Shown: positions 8,041 to 16,242, counted from the stretch's first letter. The stretch is 20,775 nt of DNA from Bacteroidaceae bacterium (GCA_021443405.1 JABUUA010000023.1:1-20775); one strand, 5' to 3'. Translations and numbers: made by a program. Notes: a model not told the origin generated them from the letters alone.

Positions 8041-8829
8041 ATGGCTACAAATAAATATGTTTGTAAGATATGTGGCTATGTCCACGAGGGTGATAGCGCT
8101 CCCGAGAAGTGCCCACAGTGTCAGCAGACAGACTGCTTGGAGTTAGTCGGCGCTCCTGCAAAGAAAGGACTAAATACCAATTCTAATGTATATACCGTAG
8201 TATATGCGGCGGTGATGGTTGTCATTGTTGCTTTCTTGTTGGCTTTTGTTGCCTCTGCGTTGAAACCTGCCCAAGATGCGAATGTGGCACGCGACACAAA
8301 GAATCAGATTCTCACTTCTTTGAATATCGTTGGTCTTTCAGGCGAAGCCATCGACGCCAAGTACGGCGAGGTGATTACAAAGGAGATTGCAAAGGATTCT
8401 ATTTGGGAAGCAAATGTGGATGGGGCAGTCAAGTATGTGCTTGCCGTGAAAGGACGTGGTCTGTGGGGTGGCCTTTGGGGCTACGTCTCGGTCAATGACG
8501 ACAAGACCAGTGTGTTTGGTACTTACTTCAGTCATGAATCGGAAACTGCTGGCTTGGGTGCCCGCATCAACGAGCGCTGGTTCCAAGAGCAGTTTAACGG
8601 CAAGCCCATCTTCGATGAAGCTGGCAATGTCGCTTTGACAGTTGTAAAAGCCGGTGCTTCGACGAAGGAAACCGAGATTGATGGTGTTACAGGAGCAACG
8701 CTCACCAGTAAAGGTGTGGCTTCCATGGTCAATGACGGTCTGAAAGGATACGAATCGTTCCTGAAAGGCGCTGTAGAGGCCGAAGCAGACACTACTGCGG
8801 TTGCCACTGATTCTTTAACAGTAGAATAA
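8041..8829 (+). CDS. nqrC: NqrC with an N-terminal rubredoxin-type domain
   Basis: NqrC carries a covalent FMN on a periplasmic domain anchored by one N-terminal helix. From about residue 45 (NTNSNVYTVVYAAVM) it is a standard NqrC: membrane helix about 52-72, then the flavoprotein domain with the ApbE target DGVTGAT (214-220), Thr220 being the acceptor. Before this sits an unusual extension of about 40 residues with two cysteine knuckles, C8-x2-C11 and C24-x2-C27, and the text CGYVHEGDSAPEKCPQC, which closely resembles the rubredoxin domain of rubrerythrin. A further Cys is at 32. The normal initiator Met of NqrC is Leu (CTA) here, and AAGGA precedes the ATG at 8041, so the extension is probably translated. 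The C-terminal tail is acidic and Thr-rich (about 243-262). It sits 11 bp before nqrD. Confidence 0.95.
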   Translation: MATNKYVCKICGYVHEGDSAPEKCPQCQQTDCLELVGAPAKKGLNTNSNVYTVVYAAVMVVIVAFLLAFVASALKPAQDANVARDTKNQILTSLNIVGLSGEAIDAKYGEVITKEIAKDSIWEANVDGAVKYVLAVKGRGLWGGLWGYVSVNDDKTSVFGTYFSHESETAGLGARINERWFQEQFNGKPIFDEAGNVALTVVKAGASTKETEIDGVTGATLTSKGVASMVNDGLKGYESFLKGAVEAEADTTAVATDSLTVE

Positions 8830-8840
8830 AGGACAGCATT

Positions 8841-9467
8841 ATGAGTAAATTGTTTTCACAGGAGAATCGCGAAGCATTCTCCAACCCCTTGAACCTGAAC
8901 AACCCCATTACCGTTCAGGTGCTTGGCATTTGTTCAGCTCTGGCTGTTACTTCTCAGTTGAAGCCCGCTATTGTCATGGGCTTGTCTGTGACAGCTATTA
9001 CTGCGTTTTCCAATGTTATCATCTCACTGATACGTAAGACCATTCCTAACCGAATCCGCATCATCGTTCAATTGGTGGTGGTGGCGGCGTTGGTGACGAT
9101 TGTGAGTCAGATACTGAAGGCGTACGTTTATGACGTGAGTGTTCAGTTGAGCGTCTACGTGGGTTTGATTATCACCAACTGTATTTTGATGGGACGTCTG
9201 GAGGCTTTTGCCATGCAGAATGGTCCTTGGCCTTCGTTCCTCGACGGTATTGGAAATGGCTTGGGCTATGCATTGATTCTGGTCCTGGTAGGTTTCGTTC
9301 GTGAGCTGCTGGGCTTTGGTACCTTGCTTGGCTTCCAAGTTGTCCCTCAGTGTGTTTACGATTGGGGATATGTAAATAACGGTATGATGACCATGCCTGC
9401 CATGAGTCTGATTATCGTTGGATGTATCATCTGGGCGCATCGCTCAATAAACAAGGAGGAGAAGTAA
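8841..9467 (+). CDS. nqrD: Na+-translocating NADH:quinone reductase subunit D
   Basis: NqrD is an integral membrane subunit, inverted in topology relative to NqrE, with which it forms the intramembrane iron site that passes electrons across the membrane. The 208 residues contain about six hydrophobic segments. Cysteines lie in LGICSALAVT (Cys31) and ITNCILMGR (Cys114), the places expected for the iron ligands. The start MSKLFSQENREAFSNPL follows nqrC by 11 bp. The stop is one base before the nqrE start, indicating tight translational linkage. Confidence 0.97.
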   Translation: MSKLFSQENREAFSNPLNLNNPITVQVLGICSALAVTSQLKPAIVMGLSVTAITAFSNVIISLIRKTIPNRIRIIVQLVVVAALVTIVSQILKAYVYDVSVQLSVYVGLIITNCILMGRLEAFAMQNGPWPSFLDGIGNGLGYALILVLVGFVRELLGFGTLLGFQVVPQCVYDWGYVNNGMMTMPAMSLIIVGCIIWAHRSINKEEK

Positions 9468-9468
9468 T

Positions 9469-10098
9469 ATGGAACACATGCTTAGTTTGTTTGTCCGCTC
9501 CATCTTTGTGGACAATATGATATTTGCTTTCTTCTTGGGTATGTGCTCTTACTTGGCCGTATCTAAGACAGTGAAGACCGCTTTTGGCCTGGGCGTGGCT
9601 GTTACCTTTGTATTGTTGGTGACAGTTCCCGTGGATTATGCGTTGCAAACGTATGTGCTTGGTCCCAATGCTTTGGTGGAAGGTGTTGACCTCACGTTCT
9701 TAGCCTTTATTCTGTTCATTGCCGTTATTGCGGGTATTGTGCAGTTGGTTGAGATGGTGGTCGAGCGATTCAGTCCATCGTTGTATGCTGCACTGGGTAT
9801 TTTCTTGCCCTTGATTGCTGTTAACTGTGCGATTATGGGTGCCTCGTTGTTCATGCAGCAGCGTGTTCTTATGGACCCGGAAACCAGCAGTCAGGCTATT
9901 GCCGGCTTTGGCGATGCTATTGCCTTTGCTTTGGGTAGTGGTATTGGATGGTTGCTGGCGATTGTAGGTTTGGCCGCCATTCGTGAGAAGATGGCATATA
10001 CCGACGTGCCCAAGCCCTTGCAAGGTCTGGGTATCACCTTCATTACGGTTGGCTTGATGGCTATGGCATTCATGTGCTTTAGTGGTCTTAATATTTAA
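9469..10098 (+). CDS. nqrE: Na+-translocating NADH:quinone reductase subunit E
   Basis: NqrE pairs with NqrD to form the buried iron centre of the pump. It has 209 residues, about six membrane segments, and the motifs GMCSYLAVSK (Cys26) and VNCAIMGASL (Cys120). These Cys positions are the same as I recall for the Vibrio protein. The start MEHMLSLFVRSIFVDNM is the family N-terminus. It begins one base after the nqrD stop and ends 17 bp before nqrF. Confidence 0.97.
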   Translation: MEHMLSLFVRSIFVDNMIFAFFLGMCSYLAVSKTVKTAFGLGVAVTFVLLVTVPVDYALQTYVLGPNALVEGVDLTFLAFILFIAVIAGIVQLVEMVVERFSPSLYAALGIFLPLIAVNCAIMGASLFMQQRVLMDPETSSQAIAGFGDAIAFALGSGIGWLLAIVGLAAIREKMAYTDVPKPLQGLGITFITVGLMAMAFMCFSGLNI

Positions 10099-10115
10099 TG
10101 TAGGAGGAATAGACA

Positions 10116-11390
10116 ATGGATATGAATTTGATTTTGTGCAGCATTGGCGTCTTCCTGGGCATCATCCTCGTGTTGGTGGCCATCCTTCTTGTCGCCAAGG
10201 CTTATTTGTCGCCCAGCGGCAATGTGAACATTGTTATCAACGGAAAGGATACGGTGAGTGTGCCTCAAGGCGCAAGCTTGCTGTCAACTCTCTCGGAACA
10301 AGGCATCTTCTTGCCCTCGGCTTGTGGCGGTAAGGGTTCTTGCGGCCAGTGTAAGTTGCAGGTTCCTGCCGGCGGTGGCGATATATTGGATAGTGAGAAG
10401 GGACATTTCACCCGTAAGCAAGTGAAAGAAAACTGGCGCTTAGGTTGCCAGTGCAAGGTGAAGGGTGATTTGCAAATCAAGGTTGACGACTCAGTAATGG
10501 GCGTTAAGGAATGGGAGTGCACCGTTATCGGAAATAAGAATGTTGCGACCTTTATTAAGGAATATAAGGTGGCACTGCCTCCCGGCGAGCACATGGACTT
10601 CGAGCCTGGTAGCTACGCTCAGATTAAGATTCCTGCCTTCCAACTTGATTATGATAAGGATTTTGATAAGGAGCTTATCGGCGAGACTTATCTGCCTGCT
10701 TGGGAGAAGTTCGGCTTGTTTGGTCTGAAGTGTGTCAACGACACTCCCACCATTCGTGCTTATTCAATGGCTAACTATCCCGACGAGGGCGACATTATTA
10801 CGTTGAATGTTCGTATCGCGACACCTCCTTTCAAACCAAAGGACCAAGGCACCGGCTTTATGGACGTTAATCCCGGTATTGCTTCATCGTATATCTTTAG
10901 CCTGAAGCCTGGAGATAAGGTAATCATGTCGGGTCCTTATGGAGAGTTCCGTCCTGTGTACGACTCTGGTCGTGAGATGATTTGGGTAGGCGGCGGTGCT
11001 GGTATGGCTCCTCTGCGTGCGCAGATCATGCACATGTTGAAGACTCGTCAGTGCCGTGACCGCCAGATGCATTATTTCTATGGTGCACGCGCATTGGAGG
11101 AGATTCCGTTCCTCGATGACTTCCTGCAGCTGGAGAAAGACTTCGATAATTTCCACTTCCATCTGGCTCTCGACCGTCCTGACCCCAAGGCTGACGCCGC
11201 AGGTATCAAGTACACTCCCGGCTTTGTGGCTCCTGTGATGGGTGACACCTATCTGAAGGCGCACGAGGCACCAGAGGATTGTGAGTACTATTTGTGTGGT
11301 CCTCCAATGATGGCCAAGACCGTGCTCGATTTGCTGCATAGTTTAGGCGTTGAGGACGACATGATTCGTTTCGACAACTTCGGAGGTTAA
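10116..11390 (+). CDS. nqrF: Na+-translocating NADH:quinone reductase subunit F
   Basis: NqrF is the NADH-oxidising entry subunit. It is anchored by one N-terminal helix (about 5-27) with its domains in the cytoplasm. A 2Fe-2S ferredoxin domain (about 37-125) has ligands Cys70, Cys76, Cys79 and Cys111. A ferredoxin-NADP reductase-like part follows, with the FAD motif RAYSMANYP (214-222), the nucleotide motif GGGAGMAPLR (292-301) and CGPPMM (394-399) near the end. The 424-residue length is normal. TAGGAGGAA (10101-10109) gives a strong ribosome site for this start. It is the last gene of the operon, closed by the terminator at 11409. Confidence 0.98.
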   Translation: MDMNLILCSIGVFLGIILVLVAILLVAKAYLSPSGNVNIVINGKDTVSVPQGASLLSTLSEQGIFLPSACGGKGSCGQCKLQVPAGGGDILDSEKGHFTRKQVKENWRLGCQCKVKGDLQIKVDDSVMGVKEWECTVIGNKNVATFIKEYKVALPPGEHMDFEPGSYAQIKIPAFQLDYDKDFDKELIGETYLPAWEKFGLFGLKCVNDTPTIRAYSMANYPDEGDIITLNVRIATPPFKPKDQGTGFMDVNPGIASSYIFSLKPGDKVIMSGPYGEFRPVYDSGREMIWVGGGAGMAPLRAQIMHMLKTRQCRDRQMHYFYGARALEEIPFLDDFLQLEKDFDNFHFHLALDRPDPKADAAGIKYTPGFVAPVMGDTYLKAHEAPEDCEYYLCGPPMMAKTVLDLLHSLGVEDDMIRFDNFGG

Positions 11391-11408
11391 TCCTTTCGTC
11401 TTAGTGAT

Positions 11409-11442
11409 AAGGTCCAGTCAATTTGATTGGACCTTATTTTTG
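11409..11442 (+). terminator. Terminator of the nqr operon
   Basis: AAGGTCCAGTCAA (11409-11421) pairs with TTGATTGGACCTT (11423-11435), with one G-U pair, followed by ATTTTTG. It lies 19 bp after the nqrF stop and is a clear rho-independent terminator. The rest of the 11391-11602 gap holds only the next promoter. Confidence 0.88.
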
Positions 11443-11548
11443 TTTCAGGGTGAATGAATGGACGAAAGTCTCGGAGAAATCTTACAGAGCATTGCGGGTG
11501 TTACGGCAAGAATGTCGCTGGAATCCTATTGTTTGTCGATTTCTTACT

Positions 11549-11579
11549 ATTGACATGTAGATGAAATTTGTTATCTTTG
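11549..11579 (+). promoter_or_regulatory. Promoter of the GH51 gene
   Basis: TATCTTTG (11572-11579) matches TAnnTTTG, with ATTG (11549-11552) 19 bp upstream as the -33 element. The start codon follows about 23 bp later. No sugar-regulator operator is recognisable nearby. Confidence 0.6.
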
Positions 11580-11602
11580 TGCCAACATAAACAGCAAAAA
11601 CC

Positions 11603-14203
11603 ATGAAGAATACTTTCACATTACTACGCAGGATATTGGCGGGAGGAGCCTTCGCGCTCATGAGTAGTCATACTTGTGCCCAAGTGCCCATCGGCATTGA
11701 CACACGAATTTTGGGTGACGAAATATCACCTACGCTGTATGGTATCTTCTTCGAAGAAATAAAGTTTGCGGGATGTGGCGGGTTATATGCGGAGCTGGTT
11801 CGCAATCGCTCGTTTGAAGATGACCGAGGCGAAAACTTGTGGTATTGGGATGCTCAGGGGGCCGCGAGCATGGAGGTCGTGACGACCGATGCGGAGCACA
11901 GTAATATGATTAACGAAGTGCAAGAACATGCCGTCAAGGTTTCTGCTCATGTCGCGTATGCAGGAATACGGAACCAAGGCTACTGGGGTATGAACATTGA
12001 GAAGGGCGTCACCTATCAACTGTCGTTCTGGGCCAAGAGTGATGATGTAACGGGCATCACGGCTCGATTGTTCAGTCCCAGCGGGTCGCTGTTGGGTCAA
12101 GCCAAGGTGACTGAGCAACTGACGGGAGAATGGACTCGTTATACGGCCTCCATCAAGGCGACGCGAAGTGACACACGCGGTCAATTGGCCCTTGTGGCGA
12201 CGAAGGCTTCTACTTTCTATCTGGATGTCGTGAGCTTATTTCCACCCACATACATGGACCGCCCCAACGGCATGCGCCGTGACCTTGCAGAGCTGACGGC
12301 CGATTTGAAGCCCGCTTTCATGCGCTTCCCTGGGGGGTGCGTGATAGAAGGTCTGTATGACAGTCAAACGGGTAAGACGTGTCGCGTGGAGTGGAAGAAG
12401 CAGTTAGGCCCGATTGAAAATCGCTTGGGTCACAGGAATAACAACTGGGGATATTGCGTTGACGACGGCATGGGCGTCTATGAGTATTTCCAATTTGCTG
12501 AGGACATCGGCGCCGAGCCCTTATGGGTGGCCAACCTTGGATGTGGGCACAACTGGAAGGTGGACTACCTGCATAACGAAGAAGCTCTGCAGGAGACACT
12601 CGACCTCATTGAGTTTGCCAACGGGGCGGTGGACACTCCTTTTGGCAAGATACGTGCGGAGATGGGGCACCCGGAGCCCTTTGGACTGAAGTACATAGAA
12701 CTGGGCAACGAACAGAACGAGACCAGTGATGGCGACACACGTGACCATTACGGCGAGCGCTATTTGCGGTTTTATAAGGCCATAAAGGCGGTGGACCCCA
12801 CGATACAGGTGATAGGTTGTGGACAGTATAACGAGGAAGGATGGCAGTATGCACATCCCGTGGATATGGTGGATGGCCACCATTATCACACCCCCGATTA
12901 TTTCTTCAACTCCCTGCACATGTATGATAATTGGGACTGCGCCAAGCATAAGTTGTACATAGGGGAATACGCAGTAACCTGGGGGGCAGGTACTATCGGC
13001 AACCTGCGAGCCGCCCTTGCCGAGGCTGTGTATATGATGGGGATGGAGCGGAATGGCGACGTCGTGAAGATGGCCAGCTATGCGCCCATGTTCTCGAACG
13101 ACGACAGTCCGGCGGGCTGGCCTACCGAGATGATGCATTACAACTCGTCGCAATCGTTCGGAACTCCCTCGTACTACATCCAGAAACTCTTCCCCCATCA
13201 TCGCGGGACGGTCAATGTTGCGGTGACGAACGACAGGGTGACCATTCCCGAACATACGGTCGGCTTGCTGACTTGGAACACGGCCATCAGTGCCACCGAC
13301 CTGAGTGTCGTGGACAATGAAACGGGCGAAGCCATCGTCACGTCTGATCAGTTGGCGGCGACCGCTAATTGGACCACGAACGGACAATGGACCATCGCGG
13401 ATGGCGTATGGAAACAAGAGGACACTCAGAACAATAACTTGGCGGCCTACCATAAACAGAAGTTCGCCAGCAGCCACTACACTTATCAGGCCAAGATAAC
13501 GAAGCAGAAGGGCCAGGAAGGGTTCATTGTCCCGTTCTACTATATAGATAACGACAACTGGTATCGCATGAACATCGGCGGTTGGGGCAACGTGTCGGCC
13601 GGTCTGGAGCAGAATATCGGCGGCACCACAACGATTGTGGACGGCACAGTTCCGTGCGTCATCCAGACGGGGAAGGAATACGATGTCCGCGTCGTGGTGG
13701 ACAGTCTGGACGTAACGCTCTATCTGGACGGCCAGAAGATATTGCAGCGAACGATACAGAGTCCGGCGCGCCCCACGCTATATACTACGGCCAACCTCAA
13801 CGAGTCAGGCGAAGTGAACCTGCGCATCGTGAACACGAACAACGAAGCTAAGGTGGCGGTTATCGACTTGAACGATTATGTGACCTCGGTCGGTGGCGAA
13901 TACCTGGGCGGCATCGACGCCAATGCCGAGAATAACTTCAGTTCGCCTCGCCGGGTGATTCCGAAGGACATTACGGGAGCGGAGTTTGAAGGAAAGCGAA
14001 TCACCTATACGGTTCCCCGCAATTCTGCCTGCTTCCTGACCATCGGGACCAGCGAAACACCGGTGGAAGTGGCGGTGAAGGACGTTCGGAATGGTGAGAA
14101 GAAGACTCGGAAGTCAAGTGTTTACACCCTGCAAGGTACGCAGGTGGACACTATTCCGCGGCATGGCGTGTATATCGCTGACGGCAAGAAAGTTGTAAAG
14201 TAA
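11603..14203 (+). CDS. Exported GH51 alpha-L-arabinofuranosidase
   Basis: This enzyme releases terminal arabinofuranose from arabinan or arabinoxylan, probably outside the cytoplasm. A signal peptide (1-26, likely cleavage after TCA) starts the 866-residue protein. LYGIFFEEI (45-53) opens the GH51 fold. A carbohydrate-binding-like beta domain (about 85-213) is inserted early. The barrel follows, with acid/base Glu370 in ELGNEQ and nucleophile Glu455 in YIGEY. The C-terminal beta-sandwich is split by a lamin-G-like insert (about 565-725), then resumes. The end VYTLQGTQVD...GVYIADGKKVVK resembles Bacteroidota C-terminal secretion/sorting tails. No SusC/SusD pair or other carbohydrate gene is adjacent, so it is a lone gene. 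Substrate is inferred from family only. Confidence 0.93.
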   Translation: MKNTFTLLRRILAGGAFALMSSHTCAQVPIGIDTRILGDEISPTLYGIFFEEIKFAGCGGLYAELVRNRSFEDDRGENLWYWDAQGAASMEVVTTDAEHSNMINEVQEHAVKVSAHVAYAGIRNQGYWGMNIEKGVTYQLSFWAKSDDVTGITARLFSPSGSLLGQAKVTEQLTGEWTRYTASIKATRSDTRGQLALVATKASTFYLDVVSLFPPTYMDRPNGMRRDLAELTADLKPAFMRFPGGCVIEGLYDSQTGKTCRVEWKKQLGPIENRLGHRNNNWGYCVDDGMGVYEYFQFAEDIGAEPLWVANLGCGHNWKVDYLHNEEALQETLDLIEFANGAVDTPFGKIRAEMGHPEPFGLKYIELGNEQNETSDGDTRDHYGERYLRFYKAIKAVDPTIQVIGCGQYNEEGWQYAHPVDMVDGHHYHTPDYFFNSLHMYDNWDCAKHKLYIGEYAVTWGAGTIGNLRAALAEAVYMMGMERNGDVVKMASYAPMFSNDDSPAGWPTEMMHYNSSQSFGTPSYYIQKLFPHHRGTVNVAVTNDRVTIPEHTVGLLTWNTAISATDLSVVDNETGEAIVTSDQLAATANWTTNGQWTIADGVWKQEDTQNNNLAAYHKQKFASSHYTYQAKITKQKGQEGFIVPFYYIDNDNWYRMNIGGWGNVSAGLEQNIGGTTTIVDGTVPCVIQTGKEYDVRVVVDSLDVTLYLDGQKILQRTIQSPARPTLYTTANLNESGEVNLRIVNTNNEAKVAVIDLNDYVTSVGGEYLGGIDANAENNFSSPRRVIPKDITGAEFEGKRITYTVPRNSACFLTIGTSETPVEVAVKDVRNGEKKTRKSSVYTLQGTQVDTIPRHGVYIADGKKVVK

Positions 14204-14224
14204 TTGCTCGTTCCCTCTCGAATC

Positions 14225-14252
14225 TGCCCCGGTTGCACTTGCAGCCGGGGCA
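14225..14252. terminator. Strong hairpin between convergent GH51 and yihY genes
   Basis: TGCCCCGGTTGCA (14225-14237) pairs with TGCAGCCGGGGCA (14240-14252), with one G-U pair. It lies 21 bp after the GH51 stop and 43 bp from the end of yihY on the other strand. The T-run is short (TTT on plus), so it is a likely bidirectional but not textbook terminator. Confidence 0.65.
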
Positions 14253-14295
14253 TTTCAGTGGCGTCGCGTCGCGAGGGAGTAGATGATTTGTCCGC

Positions 14296-15603
14296 TCAAT
14301 CCTCAGCAATCGACCGATTGCCGCCGGGCATCTGTAGGTTGGAGCGCAGTTCGTTGATGTGTTTCCAGTCCTCCACTTGCTGCTGCCATTTCTGCGAAAG
14401 ATGGCCCTTGCCGTGCTTGTCGAGCTGTTGGATGATGTAGTTCGGCGTGAGATGTGCCAGGTCGCGACCGGGCATGTAGTGCTGGTCGCCCGTATTTTCG
14501 GAGTCTTGAATCTCGCGAATCAGCTGGGCCGCCGAGAGCTCGTCGAGCAGACCCTGCACCGTGGAGTGGGGGAGAAGCGTAGTCTGCGACAGGGAGTGCA
14601 CCGAGAACGGGCGTTCTCCTTGGGCGAAACGCTGGCAGATGTGCTTCATCAGGAGCAGACACAAGGCGTCGTGGTCGTGGCGCGATAGTTGTTGCACGTC
14701 CTTGGTGAACACATATTCCTCCGCACGCTGGTTAGCATGGCACAGTTCTGCGCCGAAGAGGCAGATGTACCAAGTGAATTGCAGCCAGAGCATGAGCAGA
14801 GGCAGGGCGGCAAACGAGCCGTAGATGGCGTTGTAGCTTGAGATTTTCACCTGGTAGTTGATATAGAAATACTGCAGCAGCTGGAAGGCGATGGCGGCGA
14901 TGATGCCCGGAAGAATCACCGAGCGCCAGCGCACATGCGTGTTGGGGAGGAACTTGTAGAGCAGGATGAAGACGAGCGCCGAGATGGCCACCGGCGCGTA
15001 GCGTACGGCGAACTGCATGGTGTGCGAGATGACGATGTAGTTGGCATAGTCGCTGGCCAGCGTGACCATGAAGACGCTGAAACCCGACGTGACCACAATC
15101 AGCAGCGGAAGCAGCATGAACACCGACACGTAGTCCACAATCTGACGATAGATGTTGCGGGGCGAACGGACGTGCCAGATGGTGTTGAACGCCGTTTCGA
15201 TGTTGCTCGTAAGCATGACCACCGTATAGACCAACAACAGGATGCCGGCCCCCAGAAATGCACCGCCGTGGATGTGGCTGAGGTAATGGTTGATGAAGGA
15301 GAACACGGTGTCGGTCATGTCGCCGCCCATCTGCATGTTCTGACGGACGCGTTCCTCGATGAAATCCCCGAAGCCGAATCCGCGCGCGATGGCGAACACG
15401 ATGCTCAGCACGGGCACGGCAGCCAAGATACAGCTGTAGGTGAGCGCGGCGGCAAATGAGGGGATGTTGTTCTCGACGAACTGTTCCGACGCAATCATGA
15501 TGCGGCGGAGAATCATCACGCCCCATTGCTTATGGCGCGGAAGATGCTGTTCATCCATCTTCCAGATGTCTTCTTTCAGGTATTGGACTAATCGGTTGGC
15601 CAT
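14296..15603 (-). CDS. YihY/BrkB-family inner membrane protein with C-terminal winged-helix-like domain
   Basis: A polytopic inner membrane protein of the YihY/BrkB family (once misnamed ribonuclease BN); its molecular function is unsettled. Family signatures are visible: NNIPSFAAALTYSCILAAVPVL (with the A-A-L-T-Y-x-x-L pattern) near residues 45-67, GAGILLLVYTVVMLTSNIETAFNTIW-like helix around 118-143, and AAIAFQLLQYFY near 236. About six hydrophobic segments precede Cys288. A soluble C-terminal part of about 140 residues contains a region (about 320-390) that looks like a winged helix. Translation can be read open to 15681, but that extension would run into rnpB, so MANRLVQYLK at 15603 is chosen (435 residues). 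No clear Shine-Dalgarno is present. Confidence 0.88.
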   Translation of the reverse strand: MANRLVQYLKEDIWKMDEQHLPRHKQWGVMILRRIMIASEQFVENNIPSFAAALTYSCILAAVPVLSIVFAIARGFGFGDFIEERVRQNMQMGGDMTDTVFSFINHYLSHIHGGAFLGAGILLLVYTVVMLTSNIETAFNTIWHVRSPRNIYRQIVDYVSVFMLLPLLIVVTSGFSVFMVTLASDYANYIVISHTMQFAVRYAPVAISALVFILLYKFLPNTHVRWRSVILPGIIAAIAFQLLQYFYINYQVKISSYNAIYGSFAALPLLMLWLQFTWYICLFGAELCHANQRAEEYVFTKDVQQLSRHDHDALCLLLMKHICQRFAQGERPFSVHSLSQTTLLPHSTVQGLLDELSAAQLIREIQDSENTGDQHYMPGRDLAHLTPNYIIQQLDKHGKGHLSQKWQQQVEDWKHINELRSNLQMPGGNRSIAED

Positions 15604-15622
15604 ACGTTGGTTCTTACGTAAA

Positions 15623-15983
15623 AGAAATGCAGACTGCCTGTGAGCCGGGTTTTGTGCTGCCGAGTGGGCAGTGCCTGTCATTTATCTACGAGTGATGTCG
15701 CCACCACCCTCCATCGTTCTACCCTCCGACTCGGGCGGGCCGCCCTCAAGCGTCGGTTTACATGAACTTTCAACATCCGGCGTGCACAGCTACGATGTCG
15801 CCACCGCACTGGTAGGCTCTTACCCTGCCTTCTCACCCTTGCCGTCCAAAGGACTCGGCGGTTGTTTTCTTCTGCACTGGCAAGCCCTCGCGGACTTCTT
15901 CTCGTTAGGAAGCGGATTGCCCTATGTTGCCCGGACTTTCCTCTCGTCTTTCGACCAGCGACAAGCCGGCATTCTGCATTTCT
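15623..15983 (-). ncRNA. rnpB: RNase P RNA (bacterial class A)
   Basis: This is the catalytic RNA of ribonuclease P, which matures tRNA 5' ends. Read on minus, the conserved GAGGAAAGTCCGGGC lies at 15943-15929, GGTAAGAGCC at 15824-15815, GATAAATGACAGGCACTGCC at 15686-15667 and AAACCCGGCTCACAGG at 15652-15637. The two ends form helix P1 perfectly: AGAAATGCAGA (15983-15973) with TCTGCATTTCT (15633-15623), followed by TTTT, a plausible end signal. The length of about 361 nt is normal. A strong promoter places the start at about 15983. yihY begins about 20 bp downstream on the same strand. Protein frames across this interval are accidental. Confidence 0.96.
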
Positions 15984-15988
15984 GTCTG

Positions 15989-16020
15989 CAAATGTACGAA
16001 AAAGCAAGGGAACAAACAAA
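15989..16020 (-). promoter_or_regulatory. rnpB promoter (near-perfect consensus)
   Basis: On minus, TTTG (16020-16017) is followed after 20 bp by TACATTTG (15996-15989), a full match to both elements of the Bacteroidota housekeeping promoter. The expected start a few bases downstream coincides with the P1 end of rnpB at 15983. It is the best promoter in the window and may also serve yihY. Confidence 0.8.
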
Positions 16021-16132
16021 TGAAACGGCGATTATCCCGCGGCGATCGTCGCTATACCTTATTATAATAGGGAAACGGCGTGGAAAATGAAGCGTGCGGA
16101 CGATGGCGATGAGGCTCGTTTTTGTGCGGATT

Positions 16133-16242
16133 CAGACAATAGGTCGTCTCGCTTCACTTGTCCTTATGTTTCGCCTCACACGTCCGCATGTTTGACGTCA
16201 CTCGTCCGCATGTCTCGCTCCACTCGTCCTAATGTGTGGTTC
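16133..16242. repeat. Degenerate 22-bp tandem repeats
   Basis: Four units of exactly 22 bp begin at 16155, 16177, 16199 and 16221, each starting CAC or CACA. They share the core CTCGTCCGCATGT with substitutions (for example CTTGTCCTTATGT in the first). A more decayed unit at 16133-16154 keeps only the 3' half (GTCTCGCT). Inverted relatives of the core (CGTGCGGACGA at 16093-16103 and TGTGCGGA near 16123) lie just upstream. There is no coding potential. This is a minisatellite-like array in the rnpB-htrA gap. Confidence 0.7.

Noticed and set aside
12521..13477. 318-codon open frame on minus inside the GH51 gene
   Set aside because: It lies across the GH51 catalytic motifs on the sense strand; no domain or ribosome site is seen. 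A mirror frame.
15671..16090. 139-codon plus frame and a 113-codon minus frame across 15671-16090
   Set aside because: Both cross RNase P RNA; the conserved RNA blocks explain the sequence.
16133..16242. CRISPR array
   Set aside because: The repeats are directly adjacent without unique spacers, degenerate, and no cas genes are present.
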